A stretch of DNA of 64,000 bases from Leptofilum sp041748655 (GTDB taxonomy: Bacteria; Chloroflexota; Anaerolineae; Promineifilales; Promineifilaceae), in contig JBGTCV010000143.1 of NCBI GenBank assembly GCA_041748655.1, forward strand, positions 1 through 64,000. The letters are read 5' to 3'. The notes beneath the pieces are model-generated. The model had not been told where the DNA came from, made no database searches, and saw only the letters and a program-made list of their open reading frames with translations. Below, piece by piece: positions 18,084 through 27,105 of the stretch. How positions within the stretch are numbered: position 1 is the stretch's first letter; every line of letters begins with the position of its first letter. Position numbers and translations under genes: made by a program.

Positions 18084-19580
18084 ATGGGCATTTTATCACT
18101 TCTAACTTTTTTCCCATTGGTCGGCGTTGTTCTCCTGCTGACCATGCGTAAAGCATCTGATAATACGTTGAAGGGGGTGGCTGTGGGAACGGCCGTTCTC
18201 ACCTTTGTCCTCTCGATTATTGTGTTGGGGCAGTATGAAACAGGTGTGGCCGGGCTTCAGCTGGTGGATCGTTTTGCTTGGATTGAGGCATGGGGCATTG
18301 AGTACCACATGGGTGTGGACGGCATCAGCGTGCTGATGGTTTTGCTGACTACCTTCATCATGATGCTGGCCGTCCCCTCCTCCTGGAATGCCATCACCAG
18401 CCAGGTGCGCAACTATTACATCTTCATGCTGCTGCTGGAAATTGGCATGTTGGGCGTCTTCCTGGCGCAGGATTTGTTCCTGTTCTACGTCTTCTGGGAG
18501 TTCACCCTGGTGCCGATGTATTTCCTGATTGGCATTTGGGGCGGCCAGAACCGGGTGTACGCCGCTATCAAATTCTTCCTGTACACGATGGCTGGCTCCC
18601 TGCTGATGCTGCTGGGCATTCTGTATATGGGCATCACCAACAACACCTTCTCCGTGCCGGATTTGATTGCCGGACGATCTGCCTTTGCCGACGTGCAAAA
18701 CTGGCTGTTTATCGGCTTTGCCATTGCTTTTGCTATTAAAGTCCCCATTTTCCCCTTCCACTCCTGGCTGCCAGACGCGCACACCGAGGCGCCCACGGCC
18801 GGTTCCGTCATTTTGGCAGGTGTGCTGCTAAAAATGGGTACCTACGGCTTCATCCGTTTTAACCTGCCACTCTTCCCAGAGGCCTCCTTTGAGTTTGCCC
18901 CAGCCATTGCGGTGCTGGCGATTATTGGCATTATTTACGGCGCGATTGTCTCCTTTGCCCAGAAGGATGTGAAGAAACTGGTGGCTTATTCCAGTATCAG
19001 CCATTTGGGCTTTGTGATGCTCGGCATCTTTTCGCTAAACAACCAGGGCATACAGGGGGCGCTGTTGCAGGGTGTAAACCACGGTATCAGCTCCGGCGCG
19101 TTGTTCTTTATTGTGGGTGTGCTGTATGAACAACGCCATACCCGCGAGATTAAAGAGTACGGTGGCGTCTGGAAGGTGATGCCTGTCTTTAGCGCCCTGA
19201 CGCTGATTGTGACGCTTTCCAGCATGGGCCTGCCCGGTTTGAACGGCTTTGTGGGTGAGTTCACCATTTTGCTGGGTTCGATGGGCGCGGCATCTTTGGG
19301 GGAGAATGCCTGGATTTACACCGCATTTGCCACGACGGGCGTGATTTTAGCGGCCGTTTACCTGCTGTGGATGTTTCAACGGGTCTTCATGGGGCCACTG
19401 GACAATCCAAAAAATGAGAAATTGCGCGATTTAAACAAGGGCGAATTGGCCATTATGCTTTCCTTCCTGCTGTTCATCATCTGGATTGGTGTGGCGCCGT
19501 CTGGCTATTTTGCGCTGATGGACGGTACCGTTTCGCAGCTGGTAACAGACCTTAGTTCGGTGCTTGTAGCCGGACAGTAG
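18084..19580 (+). CDS. nuoM: NADH-quinone oxidoreductase subunit M
   Basis: A 498-residue antiporter-like membrane subunit with about 14 helices. The motifs FYVFWEFTLVPMYFLIGIWGG, given only in part here, and FHSWLPDAHTEAPTAGSV are typical, as is KDVKKLVAYSSISHLGFVML. It is the last gene of the contiguous operon. nuoN, which normally follows, is instead 19 kb away at 38671. A hairpin terminator lies just downstream. Confidence 0.96.
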   Translation: MGILSLLTFFPLVGVVLLLTMRKASDNTLKGVAVGTAVLTFVLSIIVLGQYETGVAGLQLVDRFAWIEAWGIEYHMGVDGISVLMVLLTTFIMMLAVPSSWNAITSQVRNYYIFMLLLEIGMLGVFLAQDLFLFYVFWEFTLVPMYFLIGIWGGQNRVYAAIKFFLYTMAGSLLMLLGILYMGITNNTFSVPDLIAGRSAFADVQNWLFIGFAIAFAIKVPIFPFHSWLPDAHTEAPTAGSVILAGVLLKMGTYGFIRFNLPLFPEASFEFAPAIAVLAIIGIIYGAIVSFAQKDVKKLVAYSSISHLGFVMLGIFSLNNQGIQGALLQGVNHGISSGALFFIVGVLYEQRHTREIKEYGGVWKVMPVFSALTLIVTLSSMGLPGLNGFVGEFTILLGSMGAASLGENAWIYTAFATTGVILAAVYLLWMFQRVFMGPLDNPKNEKLRDLNKGELAIMLSFLLFIIWIGVAPSGYFALMDGTVSQLVTDLSSVLVAGQ

Positions 19581-19626
19581 CTTTGGAGATTAGAGATTGA
19601 GTTATCTCCAATCTCTTGAATTAGAT

Positions 19627-19666
19627 GGCGCTGGTGATGTGCATTTGTGCAGCCAGCGCCGTTTTT
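19627..19666 (+). terminator. Terminator of the nuoA-M operon
   Basis: Stem GGCGCTGG (19627-19634) and CCAGCGCC (19653-19660) with an 18-base loop, followed by GTTTTTATTT. It lies 46 bases after the nuoM stop and before the start chosen for the next gene. Confidence 0.7.
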
Positions 19667-19681
19667 ATTTGGGGGAACCTG

Positions 19682-20494
19682 ATGGAAAAGCCAACGGAAA
19701 CCGTCTATTTTGTTCATATCAGCGATTCGCATATTGGGCCAACGGCCGAATACAGTCGGCATGGGCATCAGCCGCAGCCCTGCGTGGAGCGGGCGGTAGA
19801 GATAATCAACACGCTGCCCACCCGGCCCGATTTTGTAATCCATACCGGGGATGTGGTGACGGACCCAGATGCCCGCTCTTACCGGCGGGCAACGGCCGTT
19901 TTTAGCCAGCTCCAGATGCCCGTTTATTTTGTCACGGGCAACCATGATCGGTCCAGGGATATTCGGCGGCACATGGCAATGGGGCCGCACCAGCCGCTGT
20001 CTTCTGATCCCGATTTGCTCACTTATGCGTTTGAGGTGAAGGGGCACCGCTTTTTGGCGCTGGATGCGCGGGGACCGGATGAAATTGATCCGCATGGGCT
20101 GCTGTCTGAGGCGCAGTTGGACCTGGTGCGGGCGGAGGCAACAGCCGTTGGGCCACCCCTCACCGTTTTTATCCATTTCCCTGTCTTGCCGATGAACGCC
20201 ATCTGGATGGATGCCAATATGCTGGTATTGAACGGTGAAGCGCTGCATCAGGCGCTGCTGCCTGCGCGGGAGCGGCTGCGCGGGGTGTTTTATGGGCATG
20301 TCCACCAATCGATGCAGACGGTGCGGGATGGGATTGTGTATACGGCCGTTCCCAGCCTCTTCTCCCAATTTGCTGCCTGGCCCAATGATGTTGTTGTGCG
20401 TGAAGACCCCGACTACCTCCCCGGCTTCAACTTCGTCCACCTGCTGCCCAACCAGACCATTATTCATCAGCACACTTTTCCACGTCCTTATTAA
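19682..20494 (+). CDS. Calcineurin-like metallophosphoesterase
   Basis: A 270-residue two-metal phosphoesterase. The metal-binding motifs occur in order: D15 and H17 (SDSHIG), D57 (HTGDVV), N87-H88 (GNHDRS) and the late GHVHQS (about 218-223). The arrangement resembles class III cyclic-nucleotide phosphodiesterases of the CpdA type, but the substrate is not established. ATG 19682 with GGGGGAACCTG upstream is preferred to ATG 19625, which would place the operon terminator within the coding sequence. The gene is monocistronic. Confidence 0.88.
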   Translation: MEKPTETVYFVHISDSHIGPTAEYSRHGHQPQPCVERAVEIINTLPTRPDFVIHTGDVVTDPDARSYRRATAVFSQLQMPVYFVTGNHDRSRDIRRHMAMGPHQPLSSDPDLLTYAFEVKGHRFLALDARGPDEIDPHGLLSEAQLDLVRAEATAVGPPLTVFIHFPVLPMNAIWMDANMLVLNGEALHQALLPARERLRGVFYGHVHQSMQTVRDGIVYTAVPSLFSQFAAWPNDVVVREDPDYLPGFNFVHLLPNQTIIHQHTFPRPY

Positions 20495-20607
20495 AGCCTC
20501 AAACTATAGGGGCCGTGCTCAGTTACCTCCACATCTATCCTGTTTTATACCCTTTTTATATATCAAGACACATTCGGCTAGGCAGCACCGTTATTATACT
20601 ACTGAGT

Positions 20608-20744
20608 ACTGATTGACTGATACTGATGAAAATTCTAACTGCAAAGTGCATCAAGAATGCGAAAAGAAGAAAGTGAGAAAAGTCTTTGTCTTTGCGCCTT
20701 TTAGGTCCTTTACAGTGAAAAATTAAATCTATCAGTCAATCAGT
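20608..20744. repeat. MITE-like element with 15-bp perfect terminal inverted repeats
   Basis: The arms ACTGATTGACTGATA (20608-20622) and TATCAGTCAATCAGT (20730-20744) are exact inverses 107 bases apart. The interior is non-coding and purine-rich, with CTTTGTCTTTGCGCC near the right end. It accounts for most of the 316-base gap 20495-20810. The arms resemble those of the element at 43912-44037. Confidence 0.6.
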
Positions 20745-20757
20745 TACTTTTTTTTCA

Positions 20758-20788
20758 GATTGGGCCAATCTTCAAGATTGGCCCAATC
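20758..20788 (+). promoter_or_regulatory. Perfect hairpin in the leader of the next gene
   Basis: GATTGGGCCAATCTT (20758-20772) and AAGATTGGCCCAATC (20774-20788) form a perfect 15-bp inverted repeat with one base between. It ends 22 bases before the ATG at 20811, just upstream of AGAAGGCAGAAGGA. It is not followed by a T run in either direction, so a terminator role is unlikely; a leader structure or protein-binding site is possible. Confidence 0.6.
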
Positions 20789-20810
20789 TCAGAAGGCAGA
20801 AGGATAAAAA

Positions 20811-21173
20811 ATGACAACGCTCATAGGCTTGTTTGAAGATCAGCAGAAAGCTGAAGAAGCAATCAATGCACTGGCAGCCGCCAAGTTGAAGGATATTGAA
20901 TTTGAAACCATCGACTCCTGGGATGAGGGGTATGGTACCAGGATCGAAGCGATGCCTGCTCCCAATTCAGGTTATGGCCCTGGCGGTGCCATTCCGGTTT
21001 CAGCGGGACCTGGTCTTTCCTGGAATCTTGATGATACAGAGACGGATTATTTTAGACGCACTGTGCGAAACGGGGGCGTGTTGATTGTAGTTGAGGTTGA
21101 TAATGAGGATCAGGTTCCCCATGTTAACCGCATTTTGCAAGAAAACAGCGTGCAGGTAGCGACCAGCTCATAG
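20811..21173 (+). CDS. Small YflT-like (general stress 17M-like) protein
   Basis: A 120-residue cytoplasmic protein without membrane segments. The opening MTTLIGLFEDQQKAEEAINALAAA, shown in part as LIGLFEDQQKAEEAINAL, matches the start of YflT-type general stress domains, in which a strand is followed by a helix that scans for residue pairs. A Gly/Pro-rich loop (about 44-66) lies mid-protein and a second strand-helix unit, NGGVLIVVEVDNEDQVPHV, closes it. Function is unknown; the family is linked to heat, salt or acid stress. A strong terminator follows. Confidence in the family is moderate. Confidence 0.65.
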   Translation: MTTLIGLFEDQQKAEEAINALAAAKLKDIEFETIDSWDEGYGTRIEAMPAPNSGYGPGGAIPVSAGPGLSWNLDDTETDYFRRTVRNGGVLIVVEVDNEDQVPHVNRILQENSVQVATSS

Positions 21174-21206
21174 GCAGCCACCCCGCAAACCAAATAACAG
21201 TCTGAC

Positions 21207-21241
21207 AGTGGCGGCGCAAAATTTTTGCGCCGCCACTTTTC
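21207..21241 (+). terminator. Strong hairpin terminator
   Basis: AGTGGCGGCGCAAAA (21207-21221) pairs perfectly with TTTTGCGCCGCCACT (21223-21237), followed by TTTCGTT. It lies 33 bases after the stop of the preceding gene. Confidence 0.85.
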
Positions 21242-21353
21242 GTTAACGAGGCTCTTTCTTTGAGAATTCACAGGGGTTACAGCCTCACGATGTTTGCAGA
21301 AATAAAATTTCACCCTCACCTTCCCCTCCCCAGAATAACAGGGCGAGTAGACT

Positions 21354-21470
21354 TGTCATGCTGAGGTCCTCCGAAGCATCCCGCCCGCTGACAAATCAGC
21401 AAAACGCCGGTTAAGCCAGGGCGCTTGTTATAAGTCCCTTGCGGGATTCTTCGCTTCACTCAGAATGACA
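21354..21470. repeat. 117-bp TGTCATGCTGAG-type repeat element
   Basis: The ends TGTCATGCTGAG (from 21354) and CTCAGAATGACA (to 21470) are imperfect inverses, with GAAGCATCCCG and CGGGATTCTTCGC just inside. A partial second left end (TGTCATGCTGAG) follows at 21484-21495. This TGTCAT...ATGACA pattern with the GAAGCATC interior is a widespread intergenic repeat type in environmental bacteria. It occupies most of the 413-base gap before the molybdopterin oxidoreductase; no gene was seen there. Confidence 0.7.
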
Positions 21471-21586
21471 GTTGAAGTTGCGTTGTCATGCTGAGGCTGA
21501 GGGCTTTACCACCGCAAAGCCCAGAAAGCCAAAATTCCCCGCCCAGTGGTAAAATCACCCACAACAAATAAAGCGTGAGGTGAATA

Positions 21587-23683
21587 ATGGCAACAAAACT
21601 TGTGCGCGGGGCATGCCCGCATGATTGCCCCGATACCTGCGGTATTGTGACCGAGGTGGAAAACGGGCAGGCGATTCATTTTTACGGCGACCCCGATCAT
21701 CCCGTTACCCAGGGCTGGCTCTGTGCCAAGGTACGGCCGTATCTCAACCACATTTACCACCCCGACCGCCTCACCCAGCCGCTGCGCCGCGTGGGGCCAA
21801 AAGGGGGCGGGCAGTGGCAGCCAATCAGCTGGGACGAGGCCATCGGCGAGATTGGCACGCGCTGGCGGGCGATCATCGCTGAGCACGGTGCGGAGGCGAT
21901 TTTGCCCTACAGCTACAGCGGCACGCTGGGCTTGTTGCAAATGGGGGTGGTCAACGGCCGTTTCTGGAACAGACTCGGGGCCAGCCAGTTGGAGCGCACC
22001 ATTTGTGGTGCGGCGGCCGAGTTTGCCGTGGAGGCCACGTTGGGCAGCCGCCGCAGCCAGCGTTACGAAGACGTGCAGCACAGCCAGATCGTCATCATCT
22101 GGGGGCACAACCCGGTGAGCACCGCGCCCCACTTTATGGCCTGTCTGCTTCAGGCGCGTAAAAATGGCACCCAGGTCGTTGTCATCGATCCGCGCCGCAC
22201 CCGCACCGCCAGGCTGGCGGATTGGCACCTGGCCCCTAAACCGGGCAGCGATGGCGCGTTGGCGCTGGGATTGGCTCACCGCATCGTGCAAAATGGCTGG
22301 CACGACGAGGCGTGGCTGGCGCAGCACACCGTTGGCTGGCCACAACTGCGGGCGCGACTGGCAGAATACCCGCTGGATCGGGTGGCCGACATCACTGGCC
22401 TGCCTGAATCCGACATTGCCCGTCTGGCCCAACTGTATGCCGAATCGACCCCCGCACTCATCAAAATAGCCGACGGTTTGCAGCGCAACTTCACGGGCGG
22501 CCAAACTGTCCGGGCGATTTGCGCCCTGCCTGCGCTGACGGGGCAGTGCGGCCGTCGCGGGGGCGGCCTGGCGTACAGCACCAGCGGCTACGTGCCGTGG
22601 GACGGCGAAGCGATCCACAAATGGGCCGAATGCCCGCCGCCGGGGCGCAAAGTGAACATGAACCGGCTGGGCGCGGCGCTGCTGGGTGAGGTAAACGATC
22701 CGCCCATCCAATCGCTGTTTGTCTACGGCTCCAACCCGGCGGCGATTGCCCCCAACGCCGGGCGGGTGGTGGACGGGCTGCGCCGGGACGGTTTGTTCAC
22801 CGTGGTCCACGAACTGTTTCTCACAGACACGGCCGATCTGGCCGACATCGTGCTGCCCGCTACCAGCCAGCTGGAGCATGTGGATTTGCACAAAGCGTAT
22901 GGCCACACCTATCTGACCTACAATCATCCAGCCATTCCGCCGCTGGGCGAGTGCAAAAGCAACTGGGAGCTGATCGGCCTGTTGGCCACTGAAATGGGCT
23001 TTACCGAACCGTGGCTGCACCAGACGGCCGATGAGGCGCTGGACGAGGTGTTGACGGCAACGGCCGTTACCCATCCCCAATTCGCCGGGATCACTTTGGA
23101 TCGACTCAAACACGAAGGCACGCTCCCGCTCACCATTGACCCTGACGTGCCGTTTGCTGACGGCTGTTTTCCCACCCCCAGCGGTAAAGTCGAACTGTAC
23201 TCCCAAACAATGGCCGAGATGGGGCTGGACCCGCTGCCGGGCTGGGTAGAAGTAGCCGATTCTGGTGGGCAGGATGGGGCGGTGCTAAACGGCCGTTTGG
23301 AAAACGAGCGTTTTCCCGCCGAAGACGTCCTCACCCTCATTTCCGCTGCCGCCCATCACTTTGTCACCAGCACCTTTGCCAACCAGCCGGGGCTGCTGGC
23401 GCGGGAAGGGGAGCCGTTTGTAGAAATCCATCCCGACGATGCGGCCAAACGCAATATTCAGTCTGGCGATTGGGTGCGGTTGGAAAACGGCCGTGGCTGG
23501 TGCAACCTGCGGGCCAAAGTGACGGATGGAGTGCGGCGGGGTGTGGTGGCCTCGCCCAAAGGGAGATGGCGCAAGTGGGGGGAAGACGGCCGTAACGTCA
23601 ACGATCTGACTTCCGATGCTTTGGGCGACATGGCCGGACAAAGCACCTTCCACAGCAGCCGGGTCTGGCTGCGGCGGGTTTAG
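21587..23683 (+). CDS. Molybdopterin-dependent oxidoreductase (single-subunit, [4Fe-4S])
   Basis: A 698-residue DMSO-reductase-superfamily protein. The N-terminal [4Fe-4S] motif is C10, C14, C18 and C46. The cofactor-binding regions follow: PISWDEAIGEIG, WGHNPVSTAPH, VVVIDPRRTRTA and, at the end, the dinucleotide-binding barrel with FVEIHPDDAAKR. No twin-arginine signal is present, so it should be cytoplasmic. No partner electron-transfer subunit lies nearby. The substrate cannot be assigned; relatives are annotated as formate dehydrogenase-like or generic molybdopterin oxidoreductase. Many copies of the ACGGCCGT word lie within it, read as NGR. Confidence 0.88.
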   Translation: MATKLVRGACPHDCPDTCGIVTEVENGQAIHFYGDPDHPVTQGWLCAKVRPYLNHIYHPDRLTQPLRRVGPKGGGQWQPISWDEAIGEIGTRWRAIIAEHGAEAILPYSYSGTLGLLQMGVVNGRFWNRLGASQLERTICGAAAEFAVEATLGSRRSQRYEDVQHSQIVIIWGHNPVSTAPHFMACLLQARKNGTQVVVIDPRRTRTARLADWHLAPKPGSDGALALGLAHRIVQNGWHDEAWLAQHTVGWPQLRARLAEYPLDRVADITGLPESDIARLAQLYAESTPALIKIADGLQRNFTGGQTVRAICALPALTGQCGRRGGGLAYSTSGYVPWDGEAIHKWAECPPPGRKVNMNRLGAALLGEVNDPPIQSLFVYGSNPAAIAPNAGRVVDGLRRDGLFTVVHELFLTDTADLADIVLPATSQLEHVDLHKAYGHTYLTYNHPAIPPLGECKSNWELIGLLATEMGFTEPWLHQTADEALDEVLTATAVTHPQFAGITLDRLKHEGTLPLTIDPDVPFADGCFPTPSGKVELYSQTMAEMGLDPLPGWVEVADSGGQDGAVLNGRLENERFPAEDVLTLISAAAHHFVTSTFANQPGLLAREGEPFVEIHPDDAAKRNIQSGDWVRLENGRGWCNLRAKVTDGVRRGVVASPKGRWRKWGEDGRNVNDLTSDALGDMAGQSTFHSSRVWLRRV

Positions 23684-23905
23684 TGATGCGGTATAAAGGG
23701 CCGTAGCCCAACTGACCCAATCGCTCACAAAACTGCCCAGACACGCCCTGGCCGCCAGCCACGGGACAGGTTCAGCCGCAGCGGTGCGCCGTTGTTGAAC
23801 TGAATACGCAACATATTGACATAAGTAGGGGTAGGTAGGGCAATCGCATGAAAGCAAATTATCGCCTAACCCGCCAGGCCGTAAACGACCTGGCTACAAG
23901 ATGAA

Positions 23906-23975
23906 AGCCCCAAAGGGGCTAAACACAAGACCCGTTGGGCCTTCCATTTCATAGCCGGGGACTTTAGCCCTCGGC
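23906..23975. repeat. Pair of short GC-rich hairpins in a 463-base gap
   Basis: AGCCCC-AAA-GGGGCT (23906-23920) and GCCGGGG with CCCTCGGC (23954-23975) form two short hairpins 34 bases apart. This pattern resembles paired REP-type intergenic repeats. The rest of 23684-24058 shows no gene or RNA that could be recognised. Confidence 0.45.
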
Positions 23976-24058
23976 GAAGCCTTGCCAGCAGAAAAGGCGT
24001 CAGCAGCGATGTAAGCAGTCGCTGGTACTATTTGCTCAATGCGGTTCACAATAAACCC

Positions 24059-24086
24059 TTGCGACTCACCTTCGTGCCGCTATAAT
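24059..24086 (+). promoter_or_regulatory. Candidate promoter of the restriction operon
   Basis: TTGCGA (24059-24064) and a perfect TATAAT (24081-24086) are separated by 16 bases and lie about 60 bases before the hsdM ATG. It is the best match in the gap. Confidence 0.5.
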
Positions 24087-24146
24087 CGCCTGGTTGCCAT
24101 ACCAATCAATTACAGTTGACCCAAACTACATGAAGTGAGCCAACTA

Positions 24147-25697
24147 ATGTCTCAAGATTCAAACCAAAAACTGGAACAGACCTTATGGGCCGCAGCTGAT
24201 AAACTGCGTGGCCACCTGGATGCGGCTGAATACAAACATGTCGTCCTCGGTCTGATTTTCCTCAAATATATCTCTGATCGCTTTCAGGCATTGTATGACG
24301 ATCTGGCAGCGCGAGCTGATATTGAGTATACCAATCCCGAAGACCGGGATGAATACACCGCCGAAAACGTCTTTTGGGTGCCTGCCAACGCCCGTTGGGA
24401 AAAGCTGCAAGCTAACGCCAAATCGTCGAAAATCGGCATTTATATTGATGAGGCGATGGCCGCCATCGAAAAGGAAAACCCGACGCTGAAAGGTGTGCTG
24501 CCCCAAAATTACGGCCGTGAGGACCTGGATAAACGCCGCCTGGGAGAATTGATTGACCTCATAAGCACCATTACCCTGGCGGGCGGGGATGTGTTGGGCC
24601 AGGTATATGAATATTTCCTGGGCCAGTTTGCCAGCGCCGAAGGCAAGAAGGGGGGCGAATTTTACACCCCTCAATCGATCGTCAAGCTGCTGGTAGATAT
24701 GCTGGAACCGTACAAAGGGCGTATCTATGACCCGTGCTGCGGCGTGGGCGGCATGTTTGTCCAGTCTGAAAAATTTGTAGAGGAGCACCAGGGGCGCGTG
24801 GGCGATATTGCCATCTATGGGCAGGAGAGCAACCCGACCACCTGGAAGCTGGCCCAGATGAACCTGGCCATTCGTGGTATTGACGGCAACCTGGGTCCCT
24901 ACGCCGCCGATTCGTTCCACGATGACCTGCACCCCGATCTCAAGGCTGATTTTATTCTGGCCAATCCCCCGTTTAACATCAGCGATTGGGGCGGTAATTT
25001 GCTGGCAGAAGACAAACGCTGGCAGTATGGCCTGCCGCCCACGGGCAACGCTAACTTTGCCTGGATTCAGCACATGCTGCACCACCTGGCCCCCACAGGT
25101 CGAGCGGGATTTGTGCTGGCCAATGGCTCCATGTCTTCGGGGCAAAGTGGCGAAGGGAATATCCGCCGGGCATTGGTAGAGGCGGATCTGGTGGAATGCA
25201 TGGTGGCCCTGCCGCCGCAGCTCTTTTTTAACACGCAAATTCCCGCCTGCCTCTGGTTTTTGGCCCGCGGCAAAAACAAACAGCGGCGGGAGCAGGTATT
25301 GTTTGTTGATGCGCGCGGGCTGGGCACCATGGTAGACCGCACCCGGCGCGAACTGACCGACACGGACATCCAGCGCATTGCCGACACCTTCCACGCCTGG
25401 CAAGGTCAGCCGCCAAAAGGCCAGAAGCCTGGCTTTTTGCCCGATAAAAAGCCAGGCTTCTTGTACACTGATAAACCCGGGTTTTGCAAAAGCGCCACGC
25501 TGGCGGAGATTGCTGCCCATGATTATGTGCTGACCCCTGGCCGTTATGTGGGCGCAGCCGATGTGGAGGATGGTGGCGAACTGTTTGAGGAAAAAATGGA
25601 GCGGTTGACGATCACTCTACAAAAACAATTTCTGGCCTCTCGAAGTTTAGAACAACGCATTCAAGACAATCTGCTAGGTATGGGTTATGAGTTCTAA
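24147..25697 (+). CDS. hsdM: Type I restriction-modification methyltransferase subunit HsdM
   Basis: A 516-residue N6-adenine methyltransferase. The helical N-terminal domain opens LEQTLWAAADKLRG. The AdoMet motif is DPCCGVGGM (from D195) and the catalytic motif is NPPF (from N273). ATG 24147 is preferred to an in-frame GTG at 24135. Near residue 425 the sequence reads KGQKPGFLPDKKPGFLY before the family's native PGFCKSATL motif. Those extra residues are coded by two AAGCC(T/A)GGCTT palindromes and look like in-frame REP insertions. The last 11 bases overlap hsdS. Confidence 0.96.
   Translation: MSQDSNQKLEQTLWAAADKLRGHLDAAEYKHVVLGLIFLKYISDRFQALYDDLAARADIEYTNPEDRDEYTAENVFWVPANARWEKLQANAKSSKIGIYIDEAMAAIEKENPTLKGVLPQNYGREDLDKRRLGELIDLISTITLAGGDVLGQVYEYFLGQFASAEGKKGGEFYTPQSIVKLLVDMLEPYKGRIYDPCCGVGGMFVQSEKFVEEHQGRVGDIAIYGQESNPTTWKLAQMNLAIRGIDGNLGPYAADSFHDDLHPDLKADFILANPPFNISDWGGNLLAEDKRWQYGLPPTGNANFAWIQHMLHHLAPTGRAGFVLANGSMSSGQSGEGNIRRALVEADLVECMVALPPQLFFNTQIPACLWFLARGKNKQRREQVLFVDARGLGTMVDRTRRELTDTDIQRIADTFHAWQGQPPKGQKPGFLPDKKPGFLYTDKPGFCKSATLAEIAAHDYVLTPGRYVGAADVEDGGELFEEKMERLTITLQKQFLASRSLEQRIQDNLLGMGYEF
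25425..25459. repeat. Two REP palindromes inside hsdM
   Basis: AAGCCTGGCTT (25425-25435) and AAGCCAGGCTT (25449-25459) are inverted with respect to each other, 13 bases apart, so together they could also pair. Both keep the hsdM frame and encode KPGF. A related palindrome AAACCCGGGTTT (25473-25484) follows and belongs to the conserved HsdM sequence. Four further exact copies lie at 27011, 27055, 27095 and 27713, around a REP-associated transposase gene. Confidence 0.8.
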
Positions 25698-27087
25698 TGG
25701 AATAGTTGAACCTATTTTTGGGAATTTACCTCAGACCTGGCGGCTAGCTAGTATAAACTATCTGGAGGAAAGCAATATTGCTGAACTTCAGACGGGGCCG
25801 TTTGGAACAATGTTGCATGCAAGTTCATATGTTGATCAAGGGACTCCAGTAGTAGCTGTAAAAAACATTCAAGAAAATCGTTTGTCCCATGAGAGTTTAG
25901 TTTTTGTTGGTGAAAAAGATCGGGCAAGATTAGATAAATACAGTTTGTTAGAAGGTGATATTCTTTTTGGACGTAAAGGGGCAGTTGATCGAAGGGCGTT
26001 AATTACTGGCAAAGAAACAGGTTGGCTACAAGGAAGCGACTGCATCCGACTACGCCTAGATAATTCACGTTTTAATTCTCAATTTATGTCTTATGTGTTG
26101 GGTTCTCCACAATACCGAGAATGGATTCTACGAAATGCGCAAGGCGCAACAATGCCTTCATTAAATCAAAGGATATTGAAACGAATACCTATACCATTTC
26201 CTCCATTGAAAGAACAAAAAGCCATAGTGGCCGTTCTCTCCGCCTTTGATGACAAAATAGAACTCAACCGCCAGATGAACGCCACGCTGGAAGAGATGGC
26301 GCGGGCCTTGTTCAAGTCCTGGTTTGTGGATTTTGATCCGGTGCGGCGCAATATGGCTGGCGGCCCAGCGCAGCCATATGATCATTTGTTTCCGGATGAG
26401 TTGGTGGTGGATGAAAACGGCCGTGAGCTTCCGATGGGGTGGCAGGTCGAGCCGCTGGATAAAATTGCTCACTACCAAAATGGTCTTGCGTTGCAAAAGT
26501 ACCCACCAGAAGGTGATGAATATCTGCCAGTAGTGAAAATCCGTGAACTACGTCAAGGTTTTGTGGACGACAACAGCAATCAAGCATCACCCAATATCAA
26601 GGAAACTTGCATTTTGTATGATGGCGATGCGGTCTTTTCATGGTCTGGTAGCTTGCTGGTTGATTTATGGTGTGGTGGCACAGGGGCACTTAATCAACAC
26701 CTTTTCAAAGTTACGTCAGAGCAATACCCTAAATGGTTTTACTATTATTGGACAAAACATCATCTCGATGAATTTCAGAGAATTGCAGCCGGTAAGGCGA
26801 CAACAATGGGGCATATACAGCGGAGCCATCTATCTGCAGCATTTGCCAATGTGCCGTCGGGAGAGGTAATGGAGGTGGGAACGGCCGTAATTGCGCCTCT
26901 GATTGAGCAGATGATCAATAGTAATCTCGAATCTCAAATCCTAGCTTCTCTCCGTGACACCCTTCTCCCTCGCCTCATGGCTGGTCAACTCCGCGTGCCT
27001 ACCGGCCCAGAAGCCAGGCTTTTGCATAAGGAAGTTGAAACATCACGGGACCAAAAGCCTGGCTTCTTCACCAAGGAGTCATCATGA
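25687..27087 (+). CDS. hsdS: Type I restriction-modification specificity subunit HsdS
   Basis: A 466-residue two-recognition-domain specificity subunit. The first target-recognition domain spans about 1-175 and ends in the conserved PLKEQKAIVAVLSAFDDKIE spacer helix. The second spans about 240-400 and ends in the repeat helix with RDTLLPRLMAGQLRV. The first recognition domain is clearly more AT-rich than its surroundings, as expected for swapped specificity modules. The C-terminal extension (PEARLLHK and DQKPGFFTKESS) contains two REP palindromes (27011, 27055). The gene overlaps hsdM by 11 bases and the next gene by four (ATGA). Confidence 0.95.
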   Translation: MSSNGIVEPIFGNLPQTWRLASINYLEESNIAELQTGPFGTMLHASSYVDQGTPVVAVKNIQENRLSHESLVFVGEKDRARLDKYSLLEGDILFGRKGAVDRRALITGKETGWLQGSDCIRLRLDNSRFNSQFMSYVLGSPQYREWILRNAQGATMPSLNQRILKRIPIPFPPLKEQKAIVAVLSAFDDKIELNRQMNATLEEMARALFKSWFVDFDPVRRNMAGGPAQPYDHLFPDELVVDENGRELPMGWQVEPLDKIAHYQNGLALQKYPPEGDEYLPVVKIRELRQGFVDDNSNQASPNIKETCILYDGDAVFSWSGSLLVDLWCGGTGALNQHLFKVTSEQYPKWFYYYWTKHHLDEFQRIAAGKATTMGHIQRSHLSAAFANVPSGEVMEVGTAVIAPLIEQMINSNLESQILASLRDTLLPRLMAGQLRVPTGPEARLLHKEVETSRDQKPGFFTKESS

Positions 27088-27105
27088 AATCAAAAAGCCT
27101 GGCTT
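27011..27105. repeat. Three REP palindromes at the hsdS/transposase junction
   Basis: AAGCCAGGCTT (27011-27021), AAGCCTGGCTT (27055-27065) and AAGCCTGGCTT (27095-27105). The first two are inside the 3' end of hsdS; the third is inside the first codons of the transposase gene. A degenerate fourth (AAAAAGCCCCGGTAAA) follows at 27112-27127. Confidence 0.8.

Noticed and set aside
21506..23206. Long minus-strand open frame over the molybdopterin oxidoreductase
   Set aside because: Antisense shadow of a well-supported plus-strand gene.
24183..25520. Minus-strand open frame over hsdM
   Set aside because: Antisense to hsdM, with no domain; the plus-strand motifs are decisive.
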